DNA from: Kluyveromyces lactis
Lineage: Eukaryota > Ascomycota > Saccharomycetes > Saccharomycetales > Saccharomycetaceae
Assembly (NCBI RefSeq): GCF_000002515.2
Contig: NC_006037.1
Coordinates: 434,001 to 498,000, forward strand
Direction of reading: 5' to 3'
Length of the DNA: 64,000 bases
Shown: piece by piece, positions 62,866 through 64,000 of the stretch
Numbering within the stretch: position 1 is the stretch's first letter
How the letters are laid out: the number at the start of each line of letters is the position of its first letter
The notes under the pieces: model-generated
Databases searched by the model: none
What the model saw: the letters and a program-made list of their open reading frames with translations, nothing else
What the model was told of the DNA's origin: nothing
Made by a program: the position numbers and the translations under genes

Positions 62866-63507
62866 TTATCCATGGACTGTCACTTCTGATAGCACTTCCC
62901 ATTCTTCTACAGGACCTTCACATCTGACCACTTTGAAAGTCAACGGGAAAGACCATCCTTTGAGAGTGTGTTGTAATTTATACGCGTCTTGGTCCCTGCT
63001 ATGCGACTCTATTTCTTCTGTAGTTACATCAAATAAGTCTTCAATTCTCTGCCTTATCAACCGTATCATTGCTTGGTCCATCGGATAGATATCTGAGTAG
63101 GCTAGCGAAAGATGTGGATGGAATTCCTCAAATAACCAGGTATCAATGTTCAATTCTCCGACGAACATCGATCTTATCAACTTCGCGAGACTGTACAACA
63201 TAGGGTTTGGTTTGCACTCCAATCTGCATTTCTCAAAGTACTTCTTGCCAATATTGAAACCATCAAACTCGACAAGCGCATTCTCACTATCTACTTTAGA
63301 TTTTACTGCATTTATAGCATGATGAGCCATCTCAAGTACCTTATGCACTTCCTCCATGTTCTCACATGAGAGACCACTACACACAGTAACATGGGGCTCA
63401 AATACAGGAGAATTCGGGAATAAAGTTTGTAATGACTCTATCAGAGTTTTAAAAGTCTCATATTCAGGACTGTGTCCATATGGACATAACCATAGAGATA
63501 TACCCAT
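62866..63507 (-). CDS. CPD1: Cyclic nucleotide phosphodiesterase Cpd1
   Basis: 213 residues (239 in S. cerevisiae). A 2H phosphoesterase with both catalytic motifs: H39-V-T (FEPHVTVCSG) and H132-L-S (FHPHLSLAY), at the expected spacing. It opens ADP-ribose 1'',2''-cyclic phosphate, a by-product of tRNA splicing, to ADP-ribose 1''-phosphate. The N-terminal WLCPYGHSPEYETFKTLI is typical. Gene order MGA1-SOL-CPD1-BRF1 equals YGR249W to YGR246C. It is divergent from BRF1. Confidence 0.96.
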   Translation of the reverse strand: MGISLWLCPYGHSPEYETFKTLIESLQTLFPNSPVFEPHVTVCSGLSCENMEEVHKVLEMAHHAINAVKSKVDSENALVEFDGFNIGKKYFEKCRLECKPNPMLYSLAKLIRSMFVGELNIDTWLFEEFHPHLSLAYSDIYPMDQAMIRLIRQRIEDLFDVTTEEIESHSRDQDAYKLQHTLKGWSFPLTFKVVRCEGPVEEWEVLSEVTVHG

Positions 63508-63873
63508 TCTTCCCTAATTGAGCACAAGCAGGATAATATAGGGATAGTTTAGCCGAGTAAGGTCACTAAGTATTCCCTGACAGCAACAAAAGAAATTGAC
63601 AAGTTTAGCTTATAAGTATGTCAATCTTCAACCTTTGAATAGTGAAAGTACCCTTGAATACTGTCCTGTTCAAAGTTCTTGTCCCTATATGTAATGATAA
63701 GTTCATCATTATCGAAAGAGCGTTTTTTTTTTTTTTTTGAATGTAAAGAAGTTGACATTAGAAAACAACAAAATATCGCCGGTTTCATCACTCCCACAAG
63801 TAGAAGAAGAGCGAAAAAACTGGGTTATAACAGTTGAGAAGCACATTCAGGCCAGGAAACCAGCTTCAAGAGG
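63508..63873. other. Divergent promoter CPD1-BRF1
   Basis: 366 bp with a 16-base poly-T at 63723-63738, about 135 bp upstream of the BRF1 ATG. No other site recognised. Confidence 0.6.
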
Positions 63874-64000
63874 ATGGCATCCACTTTACAGGTTTCGTCA
63901 CGAAAGTGTAAGAACTGTGGTTCGACGGATTTTGTCCGTGATATTAGTAATACTACTAATGAATTGATCTGTAAAGTATGTGGTTTAGTCACTGAAGAGA
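63874..64000 (+). CDS. BRF1: TFIIIB subunit Brf1, N-terminal fragment (continues beyond window)
   Basis: 42 codons from the ATG at 63874, cut by the window end. They encode a TFIIB-type zinc ribbon: CKNCGSTDFVRDISNTTNEL then ICKVCGLVTEE, with Cys pairs CxxC spaced as in Brf1. Brf1 recruits RNA polymerase III with TBP and Bdp1. The fragment has several more residues before the first Cys (MASTLQVSSRK) than S. cerevisiae (MPV). TFIIB and TFIIB-like proteins share the ribbon, but the position beside CPD1 (YGR247W-YGR246C) decides for BRF1. Confidence 0.93.
   Translation, partial: MASTLQVSSRKCKNCGSTDFVRDISNTTNELICKVCGLVTEE

Overview
The window is nuclear DNA from a budding yeast of the family Saccharomycetaceae that branched before the whole-genome duplication (WGD). 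Nearly all genes are compact, intronless and recognisable as orthologues of Saccharomyces cerevisiae genes. Two blocks interleave gene orders that lie on two different S. cerevisiae chromosomes: the chr VII-left and chr II-left tracks (HIR1, LEU1, SLA1, MPO1, SCL1, LDB7, ERG4), and the chr VII-right and chr VIII tracks (PUP2, GCN5, ATG7, NMD3, NOP19, DBP8, MTG2, THP2, CDC23, PRP8, DNA2, RIE1, MGA1, SOL, CPD1, BRF1). That interleaving is the hallmark of a non-WGD genome. CTG encodes a conserved Leu (LEU1, 9139-9141), so this is not a CUG-Ser yeast. Base composition and style suit Kluyveromyces, Zygosaccharomyces or a relative; I cannot fix the genus by eye.

Layout. 1-2760: 3' part of the importin gene KAP122. 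3523-4965: an ARO8-like aminotransferase. 5349-19730: HIR1, LEU1, SLA1, MPO1, SCL1, a small LDB7 candidate and ERG4. 20423-48674: dense block from PUP2 to DNA2, with gaps of only 200-500 bp and one unidentified gene between PRP8 and DNA2. 48675-61846: a sparse 13 kb stretch holding only RIE1 and MGA1, with 3.2, 1.5 and 4.6 kb of non-coding DNA. 61847-64000: SOL (6-phosphogluconolactonase), CPD1 and the first 42 codons of BRF1.

Regulation can be read in several promoters. LEU1 has two Leu3 sites, one inside a 26-bp perfect palindrome, next to a Gcn4 site. The two proteasome alpha-subunit genes SCL1 and PUP2 carry a perfect and a near Rpn4 (PACE) element. NMD3, NOP19 and DBP8 each carry a perfect PAC element 77-94 bp upstream of the ATG, and the mitochondrial ribosome GTPase gene MTG2 has a one-mismatch copy. 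ERG4 has an Upc2-type site, and DNA2 has a MluI cell-cycle box.

I see no tRNA gene, transposon, LTR, CRISPR or convincing centromere. Nothing here looks like a wholly new molecular system. The points most worth following are the unidentified gene at 42757-43878, the very long regulatory deserts around RIE1 and MGA1, and the extra aromatic-type aminotransferase at a rearrangement junction beside KAP122.
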